From an uncultured Dehalococcoidia bacterium (lineage in GTDB: Bacteria > Chloroflexota > Dehalococcoidia > Lucifugimonadales > CAJWER01): DNA of 64,000 nt. Numbering within the stretch: the first letter of the stretch is position 1; the number at the start of each line of letters is the position of its first letter. Location of the stretch: positions 1,966,943 to 2,030,942 of the forward strand of contig OY282442.1 in the NCBI GenBank assembly GCA_958296115.1. The letters run 5' to 3'. A program made the position numbers and the translations under genes. The notes beneath the pieces are model-generated. The model was not told where the DNA came from and searched no databases. It saw only the letters and a program-made list of their open reading frames with translations. Of the stretch, positions 25,398 through 34,192 are shown piece by piece.

Positions 25398-25526
25398 GCC
25401 CGGCGCTGGCCGTGATACTGGAGTGGGATTAGGGGATGGGGCCGCATCCTCTGATACTGCGGAGACGGCTATACTGGGTGGATTAAGAGCAAGAAGCCGC
25501 CGGATACCAAGTAAGGAGAAGAATCC
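25398..25526 (+). pseudogene. Duplicated 3' end of the MDR dehydrogenase gene
   Basis: Bases 25408-25431 encode ALAVILEWD and a stop, nearly the same as the true 3' end of the MDR gene at 24743-24772 (ALAVIMEWD, stop). Both copies are followed by AGCCGCCGGAT(G/A)CCAA and then by a new gene start within about 35 bases. The copy is only about 30 codon bases long and is not expressed as a protein. It marks a duplication or insertion junction. Confidence 0.6.
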
Positions 25527-27269
25527 ATGGCATTTCAGACGCCGATAACGATTGAAAAGGCTCTCTCGGGCATCCATAGCCATGTATACGTACTGCCCGC
25601 GATTCAGCGGGAGTTCGTATGGTCTCCGTACCAGGTCTGCCGCTTCTTCGATAGCCTAATGCGGGGCTACCCGATTGGCTCGTTCCTGTTCTGGAATGTG
25701 GACGCTGAGCACAGCCGCAGATACGTGTTCTATGATTTCATCAAGGACTATCACCAGAAGGACGCTCCTCATTGCCCCAAGCTCGACTTGGAGCCGGGAA
25801 AGCCTGTCACTGCAATCCTCGATGGGCAGCAGCGGCTGACCGCCCTCAACATCGGGTTGCGCGGCAGCCATGCTGAGAAGCTGCCTCGCTTGTGGTGGAG
25901 TAGTCCTAGCGCTTTTCCCACGAAGGAGCTCTATCTCAACCTCTGCTCGCATGTAGAGGACGATGTTATGGAAATGGAATACGACTTCCGTTTCATGACA
26001 AAGGATGAGGCAGGTTATAGCAATTCAGCCGATAATGGGATCCACTGGTTCCTTGTCAAGGATGTGCGAGACTTGGAGGCAAGAAGGATACACAAGTACA
26101 CCCAAGAAGCGGGGCTTGCCGAGCACGATATGGCTTACGATGTGTTGTATCGGCTTCACGAAGTCGTTCACATAGACAGCCCGATCAGCCATTACTTGGA
26201 GGAAGATCAGGACCTCGATAAGGTTCTCAGCATTTTCATCCGGGTGAACAGCGCCGGGACCGTACTTTCTTATTCCGACATGCTGCTCAGCGTCGCCACG
26301 GCGCAGTGGAAAGAGATTGACGCGCGTCAGGAGATACATGGTTTGGTCGATAATCTCAACCAGACCGGGCAGGGCTTCTGGTTTTCGAAAGACCTGGTGT
26401 TGAAGGCAGGGCTGGTTCTCGCGGACGCCAACGACATCCGTTTCAAAGTTACTAACTTCAACACCGATAACATGGTCGCCTTGGAAAAGATGTGGGAGAC
26501 CGTTAAAGGTGCTTTGCAGCTGGCAACCCAGCTAATGGCAAGTTTCGGGTTCTCAGGACACACCCTGCGGGCAAACAACGTCCTCATTCCGGTCGCATAC
26601 TATCTCGCTCATCGCGGGCTTGATGATTCCTATCTGACCAGAACGCACCACAACGAGGATAGACAGGCCTTGCGATTCTGGGTGATGCGGTCCTTGGTCA
26701 AGGCTGGCGTCTGGGGCAGTGCCGTAGATACCCTACTGTCGGCCCTTCGCAATGCTCTTCGGAATAATTCGGGCGATAGCTTCCCTGCAATCCCCATGGA
26801 AAGCACTATGGCAAGGCTGGGAAAGTCCCTTCGATTCGACGAAGAGGAGATCATGGATCTTGCTGAGAGTGACAGGAACGCCTTTTCACTCTTGGCTCTG
26901 ATGTATCGAGACGTGAACTTCACAGGAGAATGCCATGTGGACCACATCTTCCCAAAGAGCCGGTTCACACGGCATCAGTTGTCAAAGGCCGGAGTTCCTG
27001 ATGAACGCATAGACGAGTTCATGGAGAAGGTAAATGGGCTGCCAAACCTGCAGATTCTCGAGGGGCCTGTCAACAGCCAAAAATCCAACAAACTACCAAG
27101 GGAATGGGTGAACGAGCATTACTCTGATGAGGATGCTCGTAACATGTATCTCGCCTCTCACGACATGCATGACCTGCCTGACGAGATCACCGAGTTCATG
27201 GATTTCTACGAGGCGCGCCGGGAGCGTATTGCCAAACGCCTGCGTGATCTCCTGGGGGTGACGTCTTAA
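25527..27269 (+). CDS. DUF262/HNH protein, GmrSD-like modification-dependent nuclease
   Basis: This 580-residue protein has two domains. The N-terminal DUF262 (ParB/sulfiredoxin-like NTPase) carries LPAIQREFVWSPYQVCRFFD near 25 and the hallmark DGQQRLTAL near 105. The C-terminal DUF1524 HNH nuclease carries HVDHIFPKSRF near 475 and NLQILEGPVNSQKSNKLP near 505. This matches the GmrSD-type type IV restriction enzymes, which cleave phage DNA bearing modified (for example glucosylated) bases using nucleotide hydrolysis. It appears as a lone gene with an AAGGAG site before its ATG, in a stretch of visibly lower GC than its neighbours, between a duplicated MDR gene end and an unrelated lipoprotein. 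It was probably gained by transfer. Confidence 0.87.
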   Translation: MAFQTPITIEKALSGIHSHVYVLPAIQREFVWSPYQVCRFFDSLMRGYPIGSFLFWNVDAEHSRRYVFYDFIKDYHQKDAPHCPKLDLEPGKPVTAILDGQQRLTALNIGLRGSHAEKLPRLWWSSPSAFPTKELYLNLCSHVEDDVMEMEYDFRFMTKDEAGYSNSADNGIHWFLVKDVRDLEARRIHKYTQEAGLAEHDMAYDVLYRLHEVVHIDSPISHYLEEDQDLDKVLSIFIRVNSAGTVLSYSDMLLSVATAQWKEIDARQEIHGLVDNLNQTGQGFWFSKDLVLKAGLVLADANDIRFKVTNFNTDNMVALEKMWETVKGALQLATQLMASFGFSGHTLRANNVLIPVAYYLAHRGLDDSYLTRTHHNEDRQALRFWVMRSLVKAGVWGSAVDTLLSALRNALRNNSGDSFPAIPMESTMARLGKSLRFDEEEIMDLAESDRNAFSLLALMYRDVNFTGECHVDHIFPKSRFTRHQLSKAGVPDERIDEFMEKVNGLPNLQILEGPVNSQKSNKLPREWVNEHYSDEDARNMYLASHDMHDLPDEITEFMDFYEARRERIAKRLRDLLGVTS

Positions 27270-27282
27270 ACAGGTGTGAGCC

Positions 27283-28998
27283 ATGAGAGTACTGCTGCTC
27301 GCGCTTATGGCCGTGGCGTTCGGATGCGGGGGCGCGGCTGAGCTGGCTCCTAGCCCTACGGTTGCGCCTGCGGCCACTCCTACGGCGGCTGGGGCGGCTG
27401 AGCCTCGGCGGGTTAGGTCCTCGGGCGAGCGGCGGACCATATTCGAGGACGTGACGGACGCGGCTGGGGCGCGCTTTCGGCATCACGAGGTGGAGACGGA
27501 GGTGCAGCCGGTGGGGGCGGGCGTGCTGGTGTTCGACTACGACAACGACGATTTCGAGGACGTGTACGTTACCGACTCGATTGGGTCGAACGCGCTATTC
27601 CGCAACAACGGGGACGGGACGTTCACGGACGTTGCGGCGTCGGCGGGCGTGGACGATCCAGACGGCCATTCCAACGGGGGGTGCGCCGCGGACTACGACA
27701 ACGACGGCGACACAGACCTGTATCTCACCAATTACGGCACAAGCAAGCTGTTCAGCAACGACGGGGACGGCGCGTTCACGGACGTTACGTCCGAGGCCGG
27801 GGTTGGCGACGCGGATACGAGCCTGCGGTCGTCCGGGTGCGCGTGGGGGGACTACGACCGGGACGGGTTCCTGGACCTGATGGTGGTACGGCATCTCAAG
27901 GAGCTGGCTCCGGACACTCTGGTGAGCGGCGACTTCTACCTGGCGGTCGGCCCCGTGGCGCTGTATCACGCCAACGGCGACGGCTCGTTCACGGAGGTTA
28001 CGGAGATCCTTGGGGACATGGGGCCGCGCAAGAAGAACATCTACGGCGAGGCGATAGGCAGCCTGTGGGGGGCGGGGTTCCAGCCGGGCTGGCTCGACTA
28101 CGACGAGGACGGGGACCCGGACCTGTACGTGGTCAACGACTGGGGGCCGAACGTCCAGCCGAACGTCTTGTGGCGCAACGACGGGCCGTCAGGCGACGGC
28201 GGCTGGAAGTTCACGGACGTGTCGAAGGGGTCAGGCGCGGGGCTTGCGATGTACGGGATGAGCCTGGCGGTGGGAGACTACGACCTGGACGGGCGCTTCG
28301 ACATGTTCATGACCAACATCGGCGCCACGGCGCTGCTGAGGAACAGCGGCGGCGGGTCGTTCACGGACATGGCGGGCGCGGCCGGGGTGGAGGTGGCGAA
28401 GATTGGCACGGAGGACCGGGTTACGTGGGGTTCGGTCTTCTTCGACTATGACAACGATGGGTTCGAGGACCTGTATATAGTGAGCGGCTACCTGAGGTTG
28501 CCCGGCGTGGACGACGTGCCGGCGTATCTGCGCGAGCAGCACAACGTTCTGCTGCGGAACAAGGGCGACGGCACGTTCACGAACCTATCGGTTGTGAGCG
28601 GCGCGGACGATCCAGGCGTGGGGCGCGGTCTTGGGTATCTGGACATCGAGAACGACGGCTGCCTCGACCTGTTCGTGGGGAACCTGGGGGGCGAGACGGC
28701 GCTGTACAGGAACCGGTGCGAGGACGCGGGAAACTGGCTAGTGGTCAAGACGGTCGGGACGAGCGGCAACCGCGGCGGCATCGGGGCTCGCATAACGGTC
28801 ATGGCGGGCGGCAAGTCGCAGATCCGGGAGGTGGCAAGCGGGCGCAGCTTCATGGGCCACCACATGATCCCGCCGCATTTCGGGCTGGGGGACGCGGAGG
28901 TGGTGGACGAGATAGTCGTGCAGTGGCCGAGCGGGGTCGTACAGACCGTCGCGTCGGTAGAGCCGAACCAGAGGTTCACGATAACCGAGCCGCGGTAG
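27283..28998 (+). CDS. ASPIC/UnbV FG-GAP repeat lipoprotein (CRTAC1-like)
   Basis: The 571-residue exported protein has an N-terminal signal MRVLLLALMAVAFGCGG with a lipobox-like FGC, then an Ala/Pro/Thr linker. The body is a series of FG-GAP/VCBS blade repeats with calcium-binding DxDxDG-type loops, such as FDYDNDDFEDVYVTD, ADYDNDGDTDLYLTN, YDRDGFLDLMV and YDEDGDPDLYVVN. The last 90 residues are the ASPIC/UnbV domain (GGIGARITVMAGGKSQIREV, then FGLGDAEVVDEIVVQWPSG). Such proteins fold as seven-bladed propellers on the cell surface. The function is unclear, perhaps binding polysaccharide or matrix. In many genomes it goes with haem-peroxidase-like proteins, and a di-haem protein gene follows after a short insert. 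Confidence 0.9.
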   Translation: MRVLLLALMAVAFGCGGAAELAPSPTVAPAATPTAAGAAEPRRVRSSGERRTIFEDVTDAAGARFRHHEVETEVQPVGAGVLVFDYDNDDFEDVYVTDSIGSNALFRNNGDGTFTDVAASAGVDDPDGHSNGGCAADYDNDGDTDLYLTNYGTSKLFSNDGDGAFTDVTSEAGVGDADTSLRSSGCAWGDYDRDGFLDLMVVRHLKELAPDTLVSGDFYLAVGPVALYHANGDGSFTEVTEILGDMGPRKKNIYGEAIGSLWGAGFQPGWLDYDEDGDPDLYVVNDWGPNVQPNVLWRNDGPSGDGGWKFTDVSKGSGAGLAMYGMSLAVGDYDLDGRFDMFMTNIGATALLRNSGGGSFTDMAGAAGVEVAKIGTEDRVTWGSVFFDYDNDGFEDLYIVSGYLRLPGVDDVPAYLREQHNVLLRNKGDGTFTNLSVVSGADDPGVGRGLGYLDIENDGCLDLFVGNLGGETALYRNRCEDAGNWLVVKTVGTSGNRGGIGARITVMAGGKSQIREVASGRSFMGHHMIPPHFGLGDAEVVDEIVVQWPSGVVQTVASVEPNQRFTITEPR

Positions 28999-29031
28999 AT
29001 GCGCGGACACGCCGATTGGATGGGATCGCGT

Positions 29032-29060
29032 TTGACTCTTGGGCTGGCTCCCCATACAAT
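29032..29060 (+). promoter_or_regulatory. Sigma-70-type promoter of the low-GC gene pair
   Basis: TTGACT (29032-29037) and TACAAT (29055-29060) are spaced by 17 bases, 31 bases before the ATG at 29092. Five of six bases match consensus in each box. Confidence 0.65.
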
Positions 29061-29091
29061 TGCAATCAAGCCAATGGAGGCGCAACCTACG

Positions 29092-29256
29092 ATGGGCAAC
29101 AGCAAGGAACAAGGCAAGAGACGGATAGTCCGCTTCACAGGGTCGCGAGTAGATGTTCCTCAGCCAAAGGGGGAATTCGTGAATCTGTTTGCAAAGGAAC
29201 TGGAGGAAATCAAGGACGCAACACCGAAGAAGCAAGGGGACCAAAGCAAGGAATAG
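29092..29256 (+). CDS. Small unknown charged protein
   Basis: A 54-residue basic and acidic protein (MGNSKEQGKRRIVRFTGS to the Lys/Glu-rich end) is read from ATG 29092, with GGAGG eleven bases upstream; an ATG at 29074 is less well placed. It has a strong promoter of its own and is followed, one base after its stop, by a membrane protein gene, so the two form a unit. The stretch is clearly lower in GC than the flanking genes. No family is recognised. It could be an accessory protein of the membrane gene. Confidence 0.55.
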   Translation: MGNSKEQGKRRIVRFTGSRVDVPQPKGEFVNLFAKELEEIKDATPKKQGDQSKE

Positions 29257-29257
29257 T

Positions 29258-29992
29258 ATGGTTAACTCGATACTCATTCTGGCAATAATCGTACTGCCAG
29301 GGTGGATTTCAATAAGCGCCGCGCAGCTTCACCACCCAAGAATAGCTGACAGAACGACTGCAATGGTGTGGGGGATGCTGTTCTATCATGCCGCTGTGGT
29401 TCACATTGTCGGGCTTGGAGTAGTTTCGGCAATAACTCTTGCTTGGCAAGGGTACTTCCTAGACACAATTGGCCTTGATCGCATATTGATTGACGGCCCT
29501 AGCGATTTCGCAAAGAAGGCTCCGGGGACTGCGTTCGTTGTATTTGGCGCATATTTCCTATGGATGGTCGCAGGATCCGCAATATCTGGGGTTGTGGACT
29601 TGCCGGCCAAGCTGACCACGTGGATAGGCCTAATAGCCTGGAAGGCCGGGCTGGCATCCAAGCCTGTGGGTGACGAACCTGTTTGGTATAGAGCGTTGGA
29701 ATTGGACAGAAGAGAAGAAGAATCTAACGTTCAGGTGTTCGTTCGCATGAAGAATGGAGATTCCTACATTGGAGATCTACAGTCATATCCAATCCTGCCG
29801 GACTCCGTAGAATCAAAAGATATACAGCTTGGCGGGAATTCAGCGCTGTACTTGGACAGAGGCGACTCCTCACCCGTAGAGATAGACTTTAGAGATCATG
29901 GTGGAGGCGGAGTACTATTGAATACCACGAACATATCGAGCATACATTATAGATTCCATAAGGACTATGATCGGGGGAACAGTCCAACATAG
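29258..29992 (+). CDS. Membrane protein, DUF6338-like
   Basis: This 244-residue protein has three N-terminal membrane helices (ILILAIIVLPGWISI, then AMVWGMLFYHAAVVHIV, then TAFVVFGAYFLWMVAG) and a cytoplasmic domain of short beta strands (VQVFVRMKNGDSYIGDL, later GGGVLLNTTNISSIHY). The layout resembles the DUF6338 family, small membrane proteins often found beside accessory and defence genes; the match is from memory. AAGGA precedes the ATG. The GC content is visibly lower than on both sides, and the gene pair separates the ASPIC lipoprotein from a di-haem oxidoreductase that usually goes with it. Recent insertion is likely. Confidence 0.6.
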   Translation: MVNSILILAIIVLPGWISISAAQLHHPRIADRTTAMVWGMLFYHAAVVHIVGLGVVSAITLAWQGYFLDTIGLDRILIDGPSDFAKKAPGTAFVVFGAYFLWMVAGSAISGVVDLPAKLTTWIGLIAWKAGLASKPVGDEPVWYRALELDRREEESNVQVFVRMKNGDSYIGDLQSYPILPDSVESKDIQLGGNSALYLDRGDSSPVEIDFRDHGGGGVLLNTTNISSIHYRFHKDYDRGNSPT

Positions 29993-30002
29993 TAGTTGGA
30001 TT

Positions 30003-31652
30003 ATGAACGACCATCTGACAATGAGGATTGCGTCGGCGGTCTGCTTGCTGTGGGCAGCCGTCATTCTGGCGTCGTGCGGGGTTACGGAAGGCGCGGCGGC
30101 GTCGGCCGGCGGCGTGATCGGCGACGCTCCGGCCATCACGGAGCATACGAGCCAGCAGGCTATCGCCGACGGCGAGCTGAGCCTCGAGGAGGTGATACGG
30201 CGGGGGGAGATGTTGTTCACGGCGCCGTTCAACACGCTGGACGGCGCCGGCAGGCCCGAGACGGCGGACATCGAGCGCAGGAACAACGTCAGCATTGCCA
30301 ACCCCAGGCCGCGGCGCGAGTTCCCGGACAACTTCAACCGGATCTCGGCTCCGGACGCCAACACGTGCTTGGAGTGCCACACCACGCCTCGCGCCGGAGG
30401 GGGCGCGGGCAACGCTGCCAACGTGTTCGTACTTGCGGACCGGTTACCCTTCGCCAACTTCGACGGCGGTCCGGGCGACAACGGCGAGACCCATACACTG
30501 AGGAGCGTCGGCGGCGAGCGGGGCTCGCTGGGGCTGTTCGGCTCCGGCTGGATCGAGCTGCTGGCGCGTGAGATGACGGCGGACATGAAGGCGGCGGCCG
30601 AAGAGGCGATAGAGGAGGCGCGGCGCTCCGGGGCTGACGTTACCATAGACTTGGTGACGAAGGGCGTGAGCTTTGGGCGCATTACGGCCCGGCGGGACGC
30701 GACGCTGGACTTCAGCGAGCTGGAGGGCGTGGACAGGGACCTGGTGGTCCGCCCGTTCCAGCAGAAGGGCGTAGTGGTGTCGCTGCGGGAGTTCGGCGTG
30801 AAGGCGATGAACTCGCATTTCGGGATGCAGGCGTCGGAGCAGTTCCTCGACGGGGTCGACTTCGACCGGGACGGCTACGCGGACGAGCTTACGCGGGGGG
30901 ACATGACGGCGCTGACGCTGTTCCAGGCGACGTTGCCGGTCCCGGGTGAGATGCTGCCAGCGGACCCGGCCGCGCGGGCGGCGGCGGAGAGGGGGCGGAG
31001 GGCGTTCGGGGAGATTGGGTGCGCGTCGTGCCACGTGCCGTACTTGCGGGTCGAGAACCCCATCTTCACGGAGCCGAGTCCGTTCAACCCGCGTGGGAAG
31101 CTCCAGCCGACGGACGTCAACAACCCGGTGATGGTCGACCTGACGACGGCGGGGGCTGGGCCTCACCTGAAGCGCGAGCCTGACGGCAGTGTGCTGGCGC
31201 CCGTTTTCACGGACCTGAAGCGGCACAGGATGGGACCTCTACTGGACAACGAGGCACTTGTTCAGGACGGCGTGCCTACGGACGAATGGCTCACGCGCAA
31301 GCTGTGGGGGTTCGCGAGCGAGCCGCCGTTCCTGCATCATGGACGCGCTACGCTGATTTCGGAGGCGATATTGGCGCACGGCGGCGAGGCGGAGCCCGCC
31401 CGGGACGAATTCGCCGCGCTGTCCGACGATGAGCAGGCGGCGATAGTGGAGTTCCTGAAGACGCTACAGGTACTGCCTGAAGGCGCGGAGAGTCTGGTCA
31501 TGGTCGAGGGCGCCGGGAGCGGGAAGCTGCTCATGGCGCTTGCCGGCGGAGGGGCAGGCTTGGTCCTCCTGGTCATCGTCATCGGCCTCTTGGCGGCAGC
31601 CCGGCGCCGGGGTCGCATACGCGGCGCTCATCCCCAGCCGTCGCGCGAATAG
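30003..31652 (+). CDS. Di-haem oxidoreductase (DHOR/MauG-like) lipoprotein
   Basis: The 549-residue protein starts at ATG 30003 (an ATG at 30021 is also possible) with a signal sequence ending in the lipobox LASC. It has two c-type haem sites: CLECH with its first Cys at 122, and CASCH with its first Cys at 340. The context (NTCLECHTTPRAGGGAGNAAN, and later a FLHHGRATLISEAILAHGGE segment near the end) fits the di-haem oxidoreductase family once called DUF1111, related to MauG and cytochrome c peroxidases. A single C-terminal membrane helix (AGLVLLVIVIGLLAAARR) and a basic tail suggest double anchoring. It probably acts in the extracytoplasmic space in peroxide or electron-transfer chemistry. 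Confidence 0.88.
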   Translation: MNDHLTMRIASAVCLLWAAVILASCGVTEGAAASAGGVIGDAPAITEHTSQQAIADGELSLEEVIRRGEMLFTAPFNTLDGAGRPETADIERRNNVSIANPRPRREFPDNFNRISAPDANTCLECHTTPRAGGGAGNAANVFVLADRLPFANFDGGPGDNGETHTLRSVGGERGSLGLFGSGWIELLAREMTADMKAAAEEAIEEARRSGADVTIDLVTKGVSFGRITARRDATLDFSELEGVDRDLVVRPFQQKGVVVSLREFGVKAMNSHFGMQASEQFLDGVDFDRDGYADELTRGDMTALTLFQATLPVPGEMLPADPAARAAAERGRRAFGEIGCASCHVPYLRVENPIFTEPSPFNPRGKLQPTDVNNPVMVDLTTAGAGPHLKREPDGSVLAPVFTDLKRHRMGPLLDNEALVQDGVPTDEWLTRKLWGFASEPPFLHHGRATLISEAILAHGGEAEPARDEFAALSDDEQAAIVEFLKTLQVLPEGAESLVMVEGAGSGKLLMALAGGGAGLVLLVIVIGLLAAARRRGRIRGAHPQPSRE

Positions 31653-32746
31653 CGGCTGACCGCGTCCTCGTCGAGCTCCACGCCCATCCCGGGCATCTCT
31701 GGCAGTGCCAGGCCGCCTGGGCGCGCCTCCGGCCCGGCGCTGAAGAGCCTGCCGATGTTCAGCACCGTGAAGTCGGGGAAGTATTCGACCCACGTCGCGT
31801 TGGGGGTTGCCGCGACAAGATGTACGTGCAGATCGGCGAGCCAGTGCGGGGCGACGGCCAGGCTGTGCGCCGCGGCCAGGGCCGCTATCTTGCGCCACTC
31901 GGTAACACCCCCGCAGACTCCGGCGTCTGCTTGGATGACGGCGGCTGCGCCGGCCTCCACGATTTGCTGGAACTCCCAGCGGGTCGCGTGGATCTCGCCG
32001 GTGGCGACGGGGGTCGAGATGGAGTTGGCGATCTCTGCATGGCCTTGTATGTCGTCAGGCATCAGGGGTTCTTCTATCCAGCCGGGCTCGCACTCCTCGA
32101 ACATGCGGACGGCCTGGATGGCGGTCTGGGCGTCGGGCCAGGCGTTGTTGGCGTCCAGGAATAGGGGGATGCGCGGGCCGACGGCTTCCCTAGCGGCGCG
32201 CACGCGGACGGCGTCGTCTTGGGGGGACAGGCGTCCCACCTTCATCTTTACGGCGGGGAAGCCCATGTCCACGTATCGGCGCATTTCGTCTGCAAGGTCG
32301 TCCGGCGTCTTGCCTTCGGCATAGTAGCCGCCGCTGGCGTATGCCGGGACGGTTCCGTCGCGGAACCCGCCAAGGTAGCTGTGCAGAGGCAAATCCGCCT
32401 CTCTGGACGCGAGGTCCCATAGGGCCATGTCAACGGCGCTGATCGCCCTCACGACGCTGCCGCGTCTGCCATGTAGAAGGGTGTCGCGGTACATGGCGTC
32501 CCATATGCCTTCGGCGCGGCGCGGGTCTTCGCCTACCACGATGTCGGCCAGCAGCTCGCGGACGGCGAGGGTGACGACGCGGCCCCCGCGGTGGCCGCCG
32601 TAGCAGAAGCCGATGCCCTCGGCTCCGGAGTCGGAGCGGACCCGGACGAGGGTGTAGTGGCGCTCTTGGACGGCGCGGGTCGCAAAGGCTATCCCGCTGT
32701 CCAGGGGAACCACGCACGTCGCCGCTTCCACAGTGGTAACTCGCAT
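31628..32746 (-). CDS. Enolase superfamily enzyme (mandelate racemase-like)
   Basis: ATG at 32746 is chosen, with GGAGAG five bases upstream; upstream in-frame codons give Pro/His-rich sequence. The 372-residue product belongs to the mandelate racemase/muconate-lactonising enzyme group. Present are the KMKVG catalytic Lys motif near 165, metal ligands in FLDANNAW (near 195), WIEEP (near 220) and TGEI (near 246), and APHW with a His near 300, as in racemase/dehydratase members. It probably dehydrates or epimerises an acid sugar or related carboxylate. Paralogues of this family are strikingly abundant in SAR202 Chloroflexota. It overlaps the 3' end of the convergent di-haem gene by 25 bases. 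Confidence 0.92.
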   Translation of the reverse strand: MRVTTVEAATCVVPLDSGIAFATRAVQERHYTLVRVRSDSGAEGIGFCYGGHRGGRVVTLAVRELLADIVVGEDPRRAEGIWDAMYRDTLLHGRRGSVVRAISAVDMALWDLASREADLPLHSYLGGFRDGTVPAYASGGYYAEGKTPDDLADEMRRYVDMGFPAVKMKVGRLSPQDDAVRVRAAREAVGPRIPLFLDANNAWPDAQTAIQAVRMFEECEPGWIEEPLMPDDIQGHAEIANSISTPVATGEIHATRWEFQQIVEAGAAAVIQADAGVCGGVTEWRKIAALAAAHSLAVAPHWLADLHVHLVAATPNATWVEYFPDFTVLNIGRLFSAGPEARPGGLALPEMPGMGVELDEDAVSRYSRDGWG

Positions 32747-32911
32747 CGCCGCTCTCCTGCTGGGTGGATGGTGAGGCGTGGTAGGGGAATGGTTTCTGGG
32801 GCGCAAGAGTATATGGCAGGGAGGCCGCGGCGCAAATCGGTCAGGCTGGGGCATTCACGCTATCGTCCGGAGAAACCCAAAGGGGAGGAACCGCAATGAG
32901 AGGTAGGGCGT

Positions 32912-34192
32912 GTGTTATGCTTGTCGGCGCATCCAATGACTTCGACTTCTTCCAACCGCAAGCCCAAGCTCAGGGCCTTGGAGCCTCAGCGCGTCCAGTA
33001 CCTGGGGCGGCCCTTCATTCACCTGCGCGACCCGTTGGGTTTGACCGACAAGGCTGTGCTGCTGCCGGAGGGCTTGGCCCCTATCCTGGCGCTGGCGGAC
33101 GGCACGCGGGACGAGGCGGGACTGCAAGCGTCGTTGCTGCTGCTGGCTGGCGTACACGTATCGCAGGAACAGGTGCGCGAGCTCGTCGCGGGCATGGACG
33201 AGGCGTGCCTGCTCGAGAGCGACACGTACCGCGCGGCGGTCGCGGCGGCGTTGTCGAAGTATCACGCCGCCGACGCCAGGCCGGCCTCGCACGCCGACGC
33301 AGTGTACCCGAGCAAGCGGGGCAAGCTCGCCGCCGCGCTCGACGGGTACGAGCGGGAAGCGCCGAGCGTGGAGCCGCTGCCCGCGTCGGCCAATCTCACG
33401 GGCGTGGTGAGTCCGCATATAGATTACCAGCGCGGCGGCAAGACCTATGCCCAGCTATGGCGGCGCTGCTCCTCCGCGCTCGGGGAGGTCGAGCTTGTGG
33501 TCATACTGGGAACCGATCACGCCGGCAGCCCGGGCGCGCTGACACTGACGCGACAGAGCTACGCGACGCCGTTCGGAACGCTGCCGACCGAGCGCGAGGT
33601 CGTGGACGGGCTAGCCGGAGTCATAGGCGAGCGCCGGGCATTCGAGGAGGAGATTCATCATCTGAGCGAGCATTCCATCGAGCTGGCCGCGGTCTGGCTG
33701 CACAAGCACATCGGCCGGGACGCGCCGGTCGCGCCCGTCCTGTGCGGCTCGTTCCATCCATTCGTGACGGGCGAGCGCGAGATCGAGGACGATGGCCCGC
33801 TCAATGACGCGGTCGAGTACCTGCAGGGCGTAATGGCGGGCCGGCGGACGCTGGTGATTGCGGCCGGCGACCTGGCGCACGTCGGCCCCGCATTCGGCGA
33901 CCCCGCGCCGGTGGATGTCGCTGGACGCAGCAGGCTCGCAGCCGAGGACGCGCGCACTATCGAGGCGATCAATGCGGCGGACCCGCGCGGGTTTCTGGCC
34001 CTCTCGGCGGGTGAGCGGGACCGGCGCAAGATATGCGGCCTCCCGCCCATATACTTGGCGCTGAGGCTGCTCGAAGGCTCCAAGGGTGAGTCCATGGGCT
34101 ACGCACAGAGCCCGGCGGACGCGCGCGGCGGCTCGCTCGTTTCCATAGTGGGGTCGGCGCTCACCAATGACACGGGGGCGGCATGGGCATAG
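32912..34192 (+). CDS. MEMO1 family protein (AmmeMemoRadiSam system protein B type)
   Basis: The 426-residue protein has a C-terminal MEMO domain with VVSPHIDYQRGGKTYA (metal-binding His), VILGTDHAGS, the central PTEREVVDGL segment, and VIAAGDLAHVGPAFGD near 325, which are the family's conserved blocks. MEMO1 resembles extradiol dioxygenases. Bacterial members are linked to AMMECR1 and radical-SAM proteins of unknown reaction, but neither partner is present here. About 140 N-terminal residues precede the domain, a longer leader than the usual form. The start is uncertain: GTG 32912 has GAGAGG eight bases before it; ATG 32936 is eight codons inside. Its 3' end overlaps the following nuclease gene by ten bases. 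Confidence 0.82.
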   Translation: MLCLSAHPMTSTSSNRKPKLRALEPQRVQYLGRPFIHLRDPLGLTDKAVLLPEGLAPILALADGTRDEAGLQASLLLLAGVHVSQEQVRELVAGMDEACLLESDTYRAAVAAALSKYHAADARPASHADAVYPSKRGKLAAALDGYEREAPSVEPLPASANLTGVVSPHIDYQRGGKTYAQLWRRCSSALGEVELVVILGTDHAGSPGALTLTRQSYATPFGTLPTEREVVDGLAGVIGERRAFEEEIHHLSEHSIELAAVWLHKHIGRDAPVAPVLCGSFHPFVTGEREIEDDGPLNDAVEYLQGVMAGRRTLVIAAGDLAHVGPAFGDPAPVDVAGRSRLAAEDARTIEAINAADPRGFLALSAGERDRRKICGLPPIYLALRLLEGSKGESMGYAQSPADARGGSLVSIVGSALTNDTGAAWA

